From JAICIG01 sp035532215 (lineage in GTDB: Bacteria > Planctomycetota > Planctomycetia > Pirellulales > JAICIG01), in NCBI GenBank assembly GCA_035532215.1, contig DATKRK010000386.1:1-24078 (forward strand): a stretch of 24,078 nt of DNA. The letters are read 5' to 3'. A model generated the notes under the pieces. The model did not search any database, had not been told where the DNA came from, and saw only the letters and a list, made by a program, of their open reading frames with translations. This document shows positions 7,821 to 14,516 of the stretch, one piece after another (the stretch's first letter is position 1; the number at the start of each line of letters is the position of its first letter). Both the position numbers and the translations under genes were made by a program.

Positions 7821-8289
7821 TGCCGGCGAGCCGTGCCCAGGCGTGTGGCCACTGCATCCGCAGCCGTGCCAGTACGAAACGCTTACCATGTGGGTCGAAC
7901 GAGTGGCGGCGGCCTATGGGGTTTCCTTTCGCTCGTTTTCTTACCGCGTGCTGGGCCTGCCCTACTCGGAAAGCGTGTTCCTCAGCGAGAATCCTTCGCA
8001 AGCGGTACTCGAACGCTTGGCCGCGGGAACCGGGGTGCCGGTCACGCGGCTCCGCGAAATGACCATCGGCGTGCTGATACCACAAATCCAAAGAGAACTC
8101 GACGTTCATCTCGGGACGCTGGAGCCGGGATTCACGGCGTGGGTCGTGGAACGAAGCAGGAGGTGCGCGGACGGCTTTAAGACCGATCCGGAGTATTGGC
8201 GGGTTATCGGCGAATGGCAGAAGCGGAAAGACGACAAGGCCAGGCCGGCGAGCAGGCTTTCCCAAGCAGAGCAGAGTGTGCCGAGTTGA
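7813..8289 (+). CDS. tniQ: Short TniQ-family target-selection protein, about 158 aa
   Basis: The conserved TniQ opening is seen as VWPLHPQPCQYETLTMWVERVAAAYGVSFRSF, followed by SENPSQAVLERLAAGTGVPVTRLREMTI. The frame has no good ATG before this motif. TTG 7813, overlapping the tniB stop, is my best start; GTG 7843 is an alternative that begins right at the motif. The protein is much shorter than classical TniQ/TnsD (over 300 aa): the C-terminal zinc-finger and helix-turn-helix parts are absent and the tail (GFKTDPEYWRVIGEWQKRK) is brief. In relatives TniQ links TniB to the target site. The short form implies a simple or partner-dependent target choice. Confidence 0.85.
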   Translation: MDDAGEPCPGVWPLHPQPCQYETLTMWVERVAAAYGVSFRSFSYRVLGLPYSESVFLSENPSQAVLERLAAGTGVPVTRLREMTIGVLIPQIQRELDVHLGTLEPGFTAWVVERSRRCADGFKTDPEYWRVIGEWQKRKDDKARPASRLSQAEQSVPS

Positions 8290-8439
8290 AGCAAATCGGC
8301 GCCGCCGTGCCGGCGACGGCGACTCCGGGCAACGCCCCCTGCCCTGAAGCCGGCGCGAACCTGGTCGCAACCCAGGCGCGACTCAGTCTCGCAACTAAAT
8401 ACGCCATCCTTGCGCTCACCGGGACCGTGGTTACGGGTC

Positions 8440-8453
8440 ACTGAAGGCCACTT
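8440..8453 (+). repeat. Right subterminal transposase-binding repeat
   Basis: ACTGAAGGCCACTT matches ACTGAAGTCCACTT at 8463-8476 (13 of 14), which overlaps the right terminal repeat; the starts are 23 bp apart. The stretch 8290-8439 between tniQ and this site holds no convincing gene. Confidence 0.75.
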
Positions 8454-8464
8454 AGGCAGACGAC

Positions 8465-8488
8465 TGAAGTCCACTTCGGAAAATGACA
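8465..8488 (-). repeat. Right terminal inverted repeat of the Tni transposon
   Basis: It ends GGAAAATGACA, the complement of the left TGTCATTTTCC, and is followed by CAGAG (8489-8493), the second copy of the target duplication. Confidence 0.92.
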
Positions 8489-8533
8489 CAGAGCCCGGAG
8501 GCCAGGCAGTTTCAAAATCGTTCAGACATCTTC

Positions 8534-8560
8534 CCTAACGACAGCTTCGCTGTCGTTAGG
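8534..8560. repeat. Perfect 12-bp-stem palindrome with 3-nt loop
   Basis: CCTAACGACAGC-TTC-GCTGTCGTTAGG. There is no T-run after it, so it is not a standard terminator. The core ACAGC-n-GCTGT recurs at 8901-8912, suggesting a protein-binding site or a centromere border. Confidence 0.7.
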
Positions 8561-8591
8561 CGAGAATTGTCCCGGACAAGTCGGCGTTCAT

Positions 8592-8933
8592 GCTTGCAAG
8601 CCAGCTTGCCAGATTGCTGGCTTGCAAGCCTGCAAACCAGTCGGCTGACTGACTTGCTCGCCATCCGGTCAGCATGAAAGCTTCCTGGAATGTTTGCCTG
8701 CCTTCAGGCTTTCACGTCTGCTTGCTGGCTTGTTGGCGCACCAGCAAGTTGGCTTGCATGATGGCAAGAAAGCAAGCTTGCCTGCACGCATGGGAACAAG
8801 GAAGCCAGCGGGATGGCATGATGGAATGAAAGCTTGCTTTCCATCCGACAGCCACGACGGCTGGCACGCTGTCATGTTCACAACCCGGCTATCTTTCAAG
8901 ACAGCTTGCTGTAAATAATGCTTGCCAGCTTGC
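8592..8933. repeat. GCTTGC/GCAAGC-rich array, candidate plasmid centromere (parS)
   Basis: Ten GCTTGC (starting 8592, 8604, 8620, 8720, 8752, 8776, 8832, 8904, 8920, 8928) and three GCAAGC (8596, 8624, 8772) lie within about 340 bases; chance would give well under one. A 14-bp perfect inverted repeat (8592-8605 and 8616-8629, GCTTGCAAGCCAGC) is included. No credible gene covers 8489-8958. The array sits immediately upstream of a short ParA and an RHH partner, exactly where type Ib partition systems keep their centromere. The role is inferred from position and repetition. Confidence 0.65.
8901..8912. promoter_or_regulatory. Palindrome ACAGCTTGCTGT near the par promoter, possible operator
   Basis: This 12-bp palindrome is followed by TAAATAAT (8912-8919), the only -10-like sequence just upstream of parA. 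RHH partners in this class commonly repress their own operon from such sites. No clear -35 is visible, so promoter assignment is weak. Confidence 0.35.
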
Positions 8934-8958
8934 GGGCTGGTGCTGTAACGTCGGCGGC

Positions 8959-9642
8959 ATGATTATCGCCATTGCCAACAGCAAGGGCGGGGTCGGAAAA
9001 TCGACGCTCGCCGTTCACCTGGCCGCCTGGCTCCATGAGCAGGGCCACCAGGTGACCCTCGCCGACTGCGACACGCAGCAGTCTTCCTCGGAGTGGATTC
9101 GCGAGGCGGTTCCGGGCATTAAGGCGGTCCGCCTCGACAATCCCGACGTCATACTCAACGAGCTGCCGTTGTTGCAGCAGGACGCCGAATTCGTCGTGGC
9201 CGACGGCCCCGGCAGCCAGACCGAAACCAGCCGGGCGCTGCTGCTGCGGGCCGACATGGCGATCGTGCCGTGCAAGGCCAGCATGCTGGAGGTGAGGGCG
9301 CTGGCCAAGGCGACCGAGGTGCTGCGTCAGGCCCAGGACATCCGCTCCGGCGTGCCCAGGGCAGTGATTGTACTGAGCATGGTCGGCAAGAATTATCGCC
9401 TGACTCAGGACATGAAGGAAGCTGCGGCCGCGCTGCACCTGCCGCTCGCCAAGACGGCGATGATCTTGCGACAAATCTACGCCGACGCGCCGGGGCAGGG
9501 GGCCGTGGTGTGGAACCTCGGCGCCCGCGCCCGTGAAGCCGCCGACGAGGTCAACCATCTTTTCCGCGAAATTCTGCCGGAAGCCATCGCCCCGAAGTCG
9601 GCCAAGGCCAGTCGGGTGAGGCCTGTCGCGGCAGTCAGCTAA
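8959..9642 (+). CDS. parA: ParA-type partition ATPase, 227 aa
   Basis: The deviant Walker A box is SKGGVGKST (residues 8-16), Walker A' is LADCDTQQSS (34-43), and Walker B is FVVADGPG. The size is that of the short ParA class (type Ib), lacking the N-terminal helix-turn-helix of type Ia ParA, so it should not bind an operator itself. Such ATPases form dynamic patterns on nucleoid DNA and move plasmid copies bound by the partner protein. Its neighbours are the GCTTGC-rich region upstream and an RHH gene 12 bases downstream. All key ATPase residues are present, so it looks functional. Confidence 0.93.
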   Translation: MIIAIANSKGGVGKSTLAVHLAAWLHEQGHQVTLADCDTQQSSSEWIREAVPGIKAVRLDNPDVILNELPLLQQDAEFVVADGPGSQTETSRALLLRADMAIVPCKASMLEVRALAKATEVLRQAQDIRSGVPRAVIVLSMVGKNYRLTQDMKEAAAALHLPLAKTAMILRQIYADAPGQGAVVWNLGARAREAADEVNHLFREILPEAIAPKSAKASRVRPVAAVS

Positions 9643-9654
9643 CAGGAGGCAGCT

Positions 9655-9960
9655 ATGGCCGATCGCCGTTCTCTCGTCGCAGGCATTAAACCGGCTACGC
9701 CTCCGGTGGACCCCGCCGTCGAGAAAGGCTTCGTCTACCGCGCGCCGGGCGGGGAGGGAGCTGCCAAGCCGGCCGCGCCGGCGGCCACTGCCAACGTCGC
9801 CCGCTCGCCGCTGAGCACCCGCATCCGCACGGACTTCGCGACGGCGCTCAAGCGCGCCTCGCTTGAGCGGCAATTAAAAGGCATCGAGCCCAACACGCTG
9901 CAAGACATTCTGGAAGAGGCCATCGAGCCCTGGCTTAAGAGCAACGGTTACCTGCCATGA
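9655..9960 (+). CDS. Small ribbon-helix-helix partition partner, 101 aa
   Basis: The ATG follows AGGAGG (9645-9650), an ideal ribosome-binding site. The first half is flexible and Ala/Pro-rich (PAVEKGFVYRAPGGEGAAKPAAPAAT), the second half folds as a likely RHH: SPLSTRIRTDFATALKRASLERQLKG, then NTLQDILEEAIEPWLKSNGYL. This layout, an unstructured N-terminus plus a C-terminal RHH dimerisation and DNA-binding domain, is that of ParG/Omega-type centromere-binding proteins, whose tails stimulate the ParA ATPase. It lies 12 bases after parA and overlaps rep by 4 bp (ATGA). It is the expected binder of the upstream repeats. Confidence 0.8.
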   Translation: MADRRSLVAGIKPATPPVDPAVEKGFVYRAPGGEGAAKPAAPAATANVARSPLSTRIRTDFATALKRASLERQLKGIEPNTLQDILEEAIEPWLKSNGYLP

Positions 9961-10976
9961 TCCACCCCGACGAGAACCGCTTGAATGCGGATTCGAGTCG
10001 GAGTAAGACGGCAAGACGGAACAACGATTTATGCCCTGACAGCGGAATGACCAAGCGGACGCCCCCCAGAGGAGACCATCAGCCCGATCTGTTTGCGGCC
10101 AACTTCGCCGATATTCCCATTCGCGATCAGCGGGATACGATGGAACGGCCTTTCTTCAGCTTGGCCAAGAAGCCGCGCTTCGCTCCCATCGAATACCACG
10201 TCGGCGACGTGTGGGTGGAAGTCAGCGCCAACCCAAAATTCGGGCTGGCCACTATTTGGGACGCCGACATCCTCATCTGGGCATCGACGCAGCTCACGGA
10301 GGCGATGGACCGCGGGCTGACGCCAAGCCGCACCATCCAGTTCCATCCGCATAATCTCCTGAAATCCATCCGGCGGCCCACCGGCGGCGAGCATTACCTG
10401 CGGCTGAAGGCCGCCCTCGACCGCCTGACCCACACTGCCGTTCGCACCAGCATCCGCGGCCACGGCAAACAGAAAGCAGCATCCTTTCACTGGCTGGAAA
10501 GCTGGAATGAAGTGGTCGACGAAGCCACAGGCGAGACCACCGGCATGACGCTGACGCTTCCCGACTGGCTGTTCGATGGCATCGTCATGAGAGGCGGCGT
10601 GCTGACGATCCACGAGGACTACTTCCTGCTCACCGGCGGCATCGGCCGCTGGCTCTACCGCGTCGCCCGCAAACACGCCGGCCACCAGGAACTCGGCTGG
10701 CAATTCACCATGCGCCAGCTCTACGAGAAATCGGGAGCCAGCTCCCGCTTCTCCGATTTTGCCATCGACGTTCGCCGTGTGGTCGAAGAAGACACGCTGC
10801 CCGAATACGCACTTACCCTTCACAAGAACGACGAGGGGGAGGAGATCGTCAACTTCATCCGCCGTGACCAACTCGACGCCAGTGACCCTAGGTTTGAATC
10901 GTCGCGTCACCCGCGAAGGCGAATCGCACGCGGCATTACGTCCAAGGGACTGAAATTCGGCGATACTGCCGCTTGA
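9957..10976 (+). CDS. repA: RPA-family plasmid replication initiator, up to 339 aa
   Basis: The sequence fits the replication initiator protein A family of plasmids: DIPIRDQRDTMERPFFSLAKKPRFAPIEY, then NPKFGLATIWDADILIWASTQL, a helical middle (TIQFHPHNLLKSIRR, LRLKAALDRLTHTAV), and GRWLYRVARKHAGHQ with FTMRQLYEKSGASSRFSDFAIDVRRVVE, a probable winged-helix DNA-binding part. The start at 9957 overlaps the previous stop; an in-frame ATG at 10047 just before the conserved part is an alternative. The protein would bind the iterons, the first of which begins 7 bases after its stop, and open the origin with DnaA. Being last in the par-rep operon ties copy control to partition. Confidence 0.88.
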   Translation: MIHPDENRLNADSSRSKTARRNNDLCPDSGMTKRTPPRGDHQPDLFAANFADIPIRDQRDTMERPFFSLAKKPRFAPIEYHVGDVWVEVSANPKFGLATIWDADILIWASTQLTEAMDRGLTPSRTIQFHPHNLLKSIRRPTGGEHYLRLKAALDRLTHTAVRTSIRGHGKQKAASFHWLESWNEVVDEATGETTGMTLTLPDWLFDGIVMRGGVLTIHEDYFLLTGGIGRWLYRVARKHAGHQELGWQFTMRQLYEKSGASSRFSDFAIDVRRVVEEDTLPEYALTLHKNDEGEEIVNFIRRDQLDASDPRFESSRHPRRRIARGITSKGLKFGDTAA

Positions 10977-10982
10977 CGGTAT

Positions 10983-11291
10983 GGCCTATTAAGCGCAGAT
11001 CAGGCTGTTTCACGTTGATTCACACGGCCTATCAAGCGCATTCCGGCTTGCCAACTCCGGCGACGATCGGGTTTTCGGCGTCCGGCAGGCTTCCAAACCG
11101 GACGTTTGTGCCTTTTAAGTCGCCAATTGCCGCGCTCGGCCTATTGGGCGCATCCAAAGGCGCTGCAAAACCGGGCATTCCGAATGGCCCTGGCTTGGGA
11201 ATCAGCACGGCCTATTGGGCGCAAAACGCTCGGCCTATTGGGCGCATCGCACACGGCCCAACAGGCGCAATCTTTCGGCCTATTGGGCGCA
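10983..11291 (+). repeat. Iterons GGCCTATTGGGCGCA of the plasmid origin
   Basis: Four exact copies start at 11138, 11209, 11232 and 11277. Two variants (GGCCTATTAAGCGCA at 10983 and GGCCTATCAAGCGCA at 11026) lie nearer rep. A degenerate, apparently inverted copy (GCCCAACAGGC, 11256-11266) fills the gap between the last two, so the final four are spaced 22-23 bp, two helical turns, as is usual for iterons. They are the expected binding sites of the Rep protein just upstream. Confidence 0.9.
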
Positions 11292-11336
11292 CGGCCGCCC
11301 GAATTCTCAAAGCACGTCAAACGGTTGTTGGGCAGC

Positions 11337-11376
11337 TAACTTCTTAACTTCAAGAGTATTATTAACCTTCTTAACG
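11337..11376. promoter_or_regulatory. AT-rich DNA-unwinding element
   Basis: A strongly AT-rich patch in GC-rich surroundings, with TTCTTAAC repeated at 11341-11348 and 11368-11375 and ATTAAC between them. It lies between the iterons and the DnaA box, the standard place for strand opening in an iteron origin. Confidence 0.75.
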
Positions 11377-11384
11377 CAGCGGCC

Positions 11385-11393
11385 TGTGGATAA
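11385..11393 (-). promoter_or_regulatory. Consensus DnaA box
   Basis: TGTGGATAA on the plus strand, TTATCCACA on the minus strand, an exact match to the bacterial DnaA box. Its position 9 bases beyond the AT-rich patch makes it the host-initiator site of the origin. Confidence 0.85.
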
Positions 11394-11799
11394 CTCTGAC
11401 GGCGAACCTCCCGAACCAAGTGGTTTTGGCGATAGGGAAGGGGGCTCACGCTTGCGCCTGTGGTTGAGGAAATTCGCCCGATCCGATTAGGGCAGGGGCG
11501 TCGTTTTGGAGAAACAGCAACGCCGGAGCAAGCCGGTTGGTCGCTTTGCATTCAGGATAAGGAACTGTGACCGTGGCGCCGACATGGGCCAAAATCGGAT
11601 TCTAATAGGGGCAGGAAAAGCGAAAGGGCTTCTCCGGCATCCCACCACCACCGAATTCGGATTCATTCGCTTCTTTGAGCCTCTTTGAGGGCTCAACGCT
11701 ATTCGGGCGATTGTTGATTGGGCAAATCAATGCCGCCCATCCATCCGGTTTTGCACCAGGTCATCCAGGCCAGCCAGTTTTCCCATGTATGAACTGTTG
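11394..11799. other. Gene-free stretch between the origin and the methyltransferase gene
   Basis: I see no credible gene here. A weak inverted repeat around 11705-11737 (TTGATT-GGGCA-AATCAA inside GGGCG and CCGCCC) may separate the convergent rep and methyltransferase transcripts, but it lacks a T-run. Confidence 0.4.
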
Positions 11800-12426
11800 C
11801 TAAATCGGAACTGTCAGGGGATGGAATGCACCCAAATCACATGGCGCCGCACGCCGAAGCAGCCGAAAACCTCCCCAAGGCGTTGGGGCCTTCGATCGAA
11901 AGCGCGAAATCAAACCGCAGTCGACAAAATCGCCGCGATCCTTGAGGAATCGATCAACTGCTCGCTGCACGTCCGGATAAAACGCGTCGTGATACAGAAT
12001 GTATCCGTCGTGGGCGACCACGTCGGCAGCGCCGCAGGAGTCAGCATAGACGTAGCTCTCAGCGTGGTTGGCATCAATGAAGCAGAAGTCGACTGGACCG
12101 CCCAATACCTCGATGGCGTGCGGAATCGCCTGTGGCGAAGGTTCCCGCAGCAGTGTAAATCGGGAGTCTCCGGTCCATGCCGGGGCCGCGTGCGGCTGGG
12201 GATCGATGGAGACCAATCGCTGTTCAGCTCCGTGGTTGGCGTCGAGAGCAGCCAGCATGATTCGCGAGCTTCCACCCGACGCAAACCCGATTTCCAGCAG
12301 GCGCTGAGGTTCCAGTCCGCGAACAAGCGAGTACAAAAGGAACCGCTCGCTCCAGGACAACATGGCGACCTGGCAGTCTTGTGAATTGAAGAAGTCCAAG
12401 TTCGGCATGGGCGAAACGGCAGTCAC
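11800..12426 (-). CDS. Class I SAM-dependent methyltransferase, about 208 aa
   Basis: Motif I is LLEIGFASGGSSRIMLAALD, motif II LVSIDPQPH, and PVDFCFIDANHAESYVYAD with VAHDGYILYHDAF follow. This is the layout of the Methyltransf_24/O-methyltransferase group often found in glycan and antibiotic clusters. GTG 12426 has GGAG at the right distance; ATG 12408 is an alternative without one. It is the last gene of the minus-strand glycan operon, 34 bases after the GT4 stop. It probably methylates a sugar or another hydroxyl of the product built by its neighbours, but the substrate cannot be read from the sequence. Confidence 0.82.
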   Translation of the reverse strand: MTAVSPMPNLDFFNSQDCQVAMLSWSERFLLYSLVRGLEPQRLLEIGFASGGSSRIMLAALDANHGAEQRLVSIDPQPHAAPAWTGDSRFTLLREPSPQAIPHAIEVLGGPVDFCFIDANHAESYVYADSCGAADVVAHDGYILYHDAFYPDVQRAVDRFLKDRGDFVDCGLISRFRSKAPTPWGGFRLLRRAAPCDLGAFHPLTVPI

Positions 12427-12460
12427 GATGGGGCTCCAATACGTGTTGAGATGCGTTCGT

Positions 12461-13666
12461 TCATGGCGCGGCGTTCGCCGTCTCGCGATAAATTTGCATC
12501 GAGCGCTCGGCCATTTGTCTAACGGTGAAGCGCTGCTCGATGCGGCTTCGGCCAGCTCTGCCGAATCGTTCGGCGAGGCGCGGGTCTTCCACCAAGCGGC
12601 ACACCGCGCGACGAAAAGCCGGCACATCGTTCGGCTCGGCAAGCAATCCCGTGACTTGATCGCTGACCAGCTCGGGCAATCCGCCCACGCGAAAAGCCAC
12701 GATCGCCGTGCGGGCCGCCATTGCTTCTAGACAACTGTAGGGGCAGTTTTCCCAGCGGCTGGGAATCAGGCAAATCGAGGCGGCGTGCAGCCAGCTCCGC
12801 ACGTCGTCGAGTCCCAGCCGCCCAAGATAATGAAACGTCCCGACTCGCGAACGCCCCAAGCAGCGTTGCAGTTCGCACAGAATTCCCTCGTTGTTGTCGG
12901 CGCCGGCGACCACAAAGCTCACAGGATATCGCTCCAGGATCGGCAGCATGATCTCTGCCAAGAGATCGGCGCCTTTGCGGCGCTCCAGCCGCGCGCCAAA
13001 GAAAATCAGCGTATTCCCGCGGGGAATGTTCGTCCGCTCGCGCACTGGAGCGGGCGCCGCGTTGTCAAACCAATCCAGATCAAGGCCGTTGTGTATCACC
13101 ATCGCCGGTTGCGCAAGATGGTATTTTTGAGTTGCCTCTCGCGACATGAATTCGCTGCATGCTGTATAGCTCGCGGCGCCCAGAACTCCGAGGCGCTCGA
13201 AGTAGGCGCTGAGCATCCGGTCTTGTTCAGTAGCGTGGTAGTACGGCATGATCAATTCGGCCGGAGAATGAAACCGAATCACGACGGGCCACTGCCGCTG
13301 AGCGGCGATTAACCAGGCTTCCGCTCCGCACTCCGGCGCCTCCAGCAAGTCAAACGCATGGCGCCGCGATAGCTCCTCCAGCCCCTGCCACATTGCCAGC
13401 CCGTTTCGCATTCTTCCGCGGGTCCAACCCAAGCGGTCGCGGTCGAAGCTTCGCTCCCAGCCCGCCGGCAGGGCCGTTTGCAGGCGGACGATGCGGACGC
13501 CGGCTTCGCGAGTCACCAACGCGGGAGCGGGCTTGGCTGAACCGCAAAACACCGTCACGTCGTGTCCCAGTGCGGCAAGCCCCCGCGCCTGATGAAATGT
13601 ATACGTACCAATGCCGCCGTATCCCGTCTCGGGCGGATATTCGTGCGAGAGCAGCGCGATCCTCAT
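12461..13666 (-). CDS. GT4-family glycosyltransferase, 401 aa
   Basis: It is a full-length GT-B enzyme. The N-terminal Rossmann half begins MRIALLSHEYPPETGYGGIGTYTFHQARGL, with the acceptor-side Gly-rich loop. The C-terminal half has LIFFGARLERRKGADLL, FHYLGRLGLDDVRSWLHAA and the EX7E-type motif SRWENCPYSCLEAMA, followed by GGLPELVSDQVTGLLAEPND. The enzyme uses a nucleotide-activated sugar and retains the anomeric configuration, by family. There is no membrane segment. It begins 3 bases after the sulfotransferase stop, so it is in the same operon. Confidence 0.92.
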   Translation of the reverse strand: MRIALLSHEYPPETGYGGIGTYTFHQARGLAALGHDVTVFCGSAKPAPALVTREAGVRIVRLQTALPAGWERSFDRDRLGWTRGRMRNGLAMWQGLEELSRRHAFDLLEAPECGAEAWLIAAQRQWPVVIRFHSPAELIMPYYHATEQDRMLSAYFERLGVLGAASYTACSEFMSREATQKYHLAQPAMVIHNGLDLDWFDNAAPAPVRERTNIPRGNTLIFFGARLERRKGADLLAEIMLPILERYPVSFVVAGADNNEGILCELQRCLGRSRVGTFHYLGRLGLDDVRSWLHAASICLIPSRWENCPYSCLEAMAARTAIVAFRVGGLPELVSDQVTGLLAEPNDVPAFRRAVCRLVEDPRLAERFGRAGRSRIEQRFTVRQMAERSMQIYRETANAAP

Positions 13667-13669
13667 CCT

Positions 13670-14458
13670 TCACCACTGGAAGTAATGAGCGAAAACGCTC
13701 CGCCGGAAATACTCGCGAAGCTCCTCATAGTTCTCGATCTGGTCTCGCGGCGTAAATCGCGATTGTTTGACCAGTTCGGCCGAGCTCGAATGCTCGGGCA
13801 GGCGCAGGAAGCGGAACACGCCTGCCATCGAGTCCTCGAATGCAACCGAAAGCCGGTCATAGCACAGCTCCAAATAGGGATGCGATTGAAACGCGTTGCG
13901 CACCCACTCGCGCTCCACCGCGACGGTTTTGAAAAACCACTCCGCTTCGCTCGTCGAGACCTTGAATCGGACCGGCGACGACGACACGCGATAGGGGCGC
14001 GAACCGTATTTCCCGGATGAAGTGTACGTCCCATCATGGCCGCGGAAGACGGCCCACTCGTCGGTCTTCAGTGCGGTTCGCAATGAGGTTAAAGCCTGCA
14101 ATAGGTTCTCTCGAATAACGTGCAAGATATGGACCGTTCGGTCCCCGAGCAAAGCGGACCAGATCGAAAACGACGCCTCGTCTTCCCGAGCCTGGTCGTA
14201 AAAGAGCTTGAATCCCGAGGCTCGAACGTGTGGCGCGTGCCGGACCGGGTTGAAGAGCCAGCGACTCAGCAACTCGCCGGCATGGCTTCCATGACGGTAC
14301 GGGCAATCAGGCCAAAGGGCGGTCACTTCCATAATCGCATCTTGGCTACTGCGATTCATGAGCTCCCCGAATACCGCCGCTGCCGGATGGGCGCGGACGG
14401 CCGTCGCCAGCAAGGTGCTGCCGCTGCGAGCGCTGCCGAGAATCACGAATTTCAGCAC
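13670..14458 (-). CDS. Sulfotransferase, about 262 aa
   Basis: The PAPS 5'-phosphosulfate loop is FVILGSARSGSTLL near the N-terminus, and the 3'-phosphate-binding segment is VHILHVIRENLLQALTS. The remainder (FKLFYDQ, LELCYDRL...FLRLPE) is typical of the carbohydrate sulfotransferase/Stf0-like group. I take GTG 14458 as the start because GGGGAG lies about 9 bases upstream; GTG 14482 would add 8 residues. It would transfer sulfate from PAPS to a sugar or lipid. Sulfated surface glycans and many sulfotransferase genes are common in planctomycetes. Position between two glycosyltransferase genes supports a glycan substrate. Confidence 0.88.
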   Translation of the reverse strand: MLKFVILGSARSGSTLLATAVRAHPAAAVFGELMNRSSQDAIMEVTALWPDCPYRHGSHAGELLSRWLFNPVRHAPHVRASGFKLFYDQAREDEASFSIWSALLGDRTVHILHVIRENLLQALTSLRTALKTDEWAVFRGHDGTYTSSGKYGSRPYRVSSSPVRFKVSTSEAEWFFKTVAVEREWVRNAFQSHPYLELCYDRLSVAFEDSMAGVFRFLRLPEHSSSAELVKQSRFTPRDQIENYEELREYFRRSVFAHYFQW

Positions 14459-14516
14459 GTCATACGCTCCCCGCGATGTCACGTCCTGCCGCAGAATTCC
14501 AGGCCCGGCGATTCGC

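Larger units (their letters stand above)
5118..8488 (+). mobile_element. Cargo-free TniABQ (Tn5053/Tn7-like) transposon, 3371 bp
   Basis: The ends are 24-bp inverted repeats beginning TGTCATTTTCC (20 of 24 identical). They are flanked by a perfect 5-bp direct repeat CAGAG (5113-5117 and 8489-8493). A TGT...ACA terminus, a 5-bp duplication and subterminal repeats are the pattern of the Mu/Tn7/Tn5053 superfamily. Inside are only a DDE transposase (tniA), an AAA+ regulator (tniB) and a short tniQ, in that order with overlapping ends. There is no resolvase (tniR), no integron, no resistance gene and no Cas gene. The nonsense codon in tniA suggests the copy may no longer transpose by itself. It sits just left of the plasmid partition region. 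Confidence 0.95.

Noticed and set aside
8196..8444. Additional 82-aa gene after tniQ
   Set aside because: It overlaps tniQ in another frame, has no ribosome-binding site or motif, and runs into the transposase-binding repeat.
5118..8488. CRISPR-associated transposon
   Set aside because: tniA, tniB and a short tniQ are present but no cas gene, repeat array or guide-like element lies inside the ends.
8534..8560. Rho-independent terminator
   Set aside because: The stem is perfect but no T-run follows on either strand.
8592..8933. CRISPR array
   Set aside because: The repeats are only 6-14 bases, irregularly spaced and in both orientations, with no Cas genes.
11506..11688. 60-aa protein downstream of the origin
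   Set aside because: There is no ribosome-binding site, no motif and no neighbour support.
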